A DNA stretch of 7,065 bases from Bordetella parapertussis (GTDB lineage: Bacteria; Pseudomonadota; Gammaproteobacteria; Burkholderiales; Burkholderiaceae_C), in NCBI GenBank assembly GCA_945907335.1, contig CAMDSU010000093.1:1-7065 (forward strand), written 5' to 3'. Shown here one piece after another: positions 6,765 to 7,065 of this stretch (within the stretch, counting starts at the first letter, position 1; every line of letters begins with the position of its first letter). The translations under genes and the position numbers were made by a program. The notes below the pieces were generated by a model. It was not told where the DNA came from and made no database searches. It worked only from the letters and a program-made list of their open reading frames with translations.

Positions 6765-6772
6765 TCGCCCCC

Positions 6773-7065
6773 ATGCCACGTCCCCTTCATGCTGTCATCC
6801 ATCCCCAGGCCTTGCAACACAACCTGTCACGCTTGCGCTTGGCCGCTGGCGACGCCCGCGTTTGGGCTGTTGTCAAAGCCAACGCCTATGGCCACGGATT
6901 GGCCCGGGCCTACGAAGCATTGCGTGCGGCAGACGGCTTTGCCTTGTTGGACTTGAACGAAGCGCAGACTTTGCGCGATGCTGGTTGGCGCGGCCCTTTG
7001 TTGTTGCTCGAAGGCGTGTTCGAGCAACGCGACCTTGAGCTGTGCTCGCGGCTGGACCTGTGGCA
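6773..7065 (+). CDS. alr: Alanine racemase (N-terminal part)
   Basis: These are the first 97 codons of a PLP-dependent alanine racemase, cut by the window edge. The enzyme interconverts L- and D-alanine, supplying D-alanine for peptidoglycan. The protein begins [20 protein letters not shown] and contains the diagnostic [12 protein letters not shown] motif. Lys35 in that motif forms the PLP Schiff base and Tyr39 is the conserved residue after it. The segment [11 protein letters not shown] (about residues 74-84) matches the next conserved strand of the TIM-barrel domain. The start at ATG 6773-6775 aligns with known alanine racemase N-termini, and no in-frame alternative upstream fits better. 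The bases before it (GACAATCGCCCCC) contain no Shine-Dalgarno. The second catalytic residue, a Tyr near the C-terminus, lies outside the window. It is transcribed away from lplT. Whether it is the biosynthetic or catabolic (dadX) copy cannot be decided; alr is the simpler choice without a neighbouring dadA. Confidence 0.93.
   Translation, partial: MPRPLHAVIHPQALQHNLSRLRLAAGDARVWAVVKANAYGHGLARAYEALRAADGFALLDLNEAQTLRDAGWRGPLLLLEGVFEQRDLELCSRLDLW

Noticed and set aside
6660..7038. Plus-strand open frames starting at 6660 and 6751
   Set aside because: Both run in other frames across alr, whose PLP motif [12 protein letters not shown] fixes the true frame from 6773.

Overview
The window looks like chromosomal DNA from a betaproteobacterium of the order Burkholderiales, most likely the family Comamonadaceae (a Limnohabitans- or Rhodoferax-like freshwater bacterium). 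This rests on moderately high GC, on the close resemblance of the alanine racemase and glycolate oxidase termini to that group as I know it, and on lplT lying divergent to alr. The assignment comes from recognition only, not from a database search. I see no mobile element, CRISPR array, tRNA or rRNA.

Layout. Positions 1-456 (+) hold the 3' end of glcF, the iron-sulfur subunit of glycolate oxidase. Positions 425-6640 (-) hold five tightly packed genes that read as one operon. In transcription order these are lplT (lysophospholipid transporter, 6640-5336), an EamA/DMT-family permease (5332-4451), a cysteine-type glutathione peroxidase (4454-3960), a hybrid histidine kinase (3947-2202) and a second, paralogous hybrid histidine kinase (2209-425). 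The junctions are a 3-bp gap, a 4-bp ATGA overlap, a 12-bp gap and an 8-bp overlap. A 132-bp divergent intergenic region (6641-6772) separates lplT from alr, whose 5' part (6773-7065, +) runs off the window. The operon's last gene overlaps glcF tail to tail by 32 bp.

How it may work together. LplT handles lysophospholipids at the inner membrane, the peroxidase removes hydroperoxides (often of lipids), and the two kinases are polytopic membrane sensors with the same architecture: about six membrane segments, HisKA, HATPase_c and a C-terminal receiver. A shared membrane or oxidative stress role is a reasonable inference, but nothing in the sequence proves it. No HPt protein or DNA-binding response regulator is present, so the phosphorelay output must lie elsewhere.

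The most notable item is the tandem pair of co-translated paralogous hybrid kinases sharing a membrane sensor domain I cannot assign to a named family. The other genes are ordinary housekeeping or transport genes.
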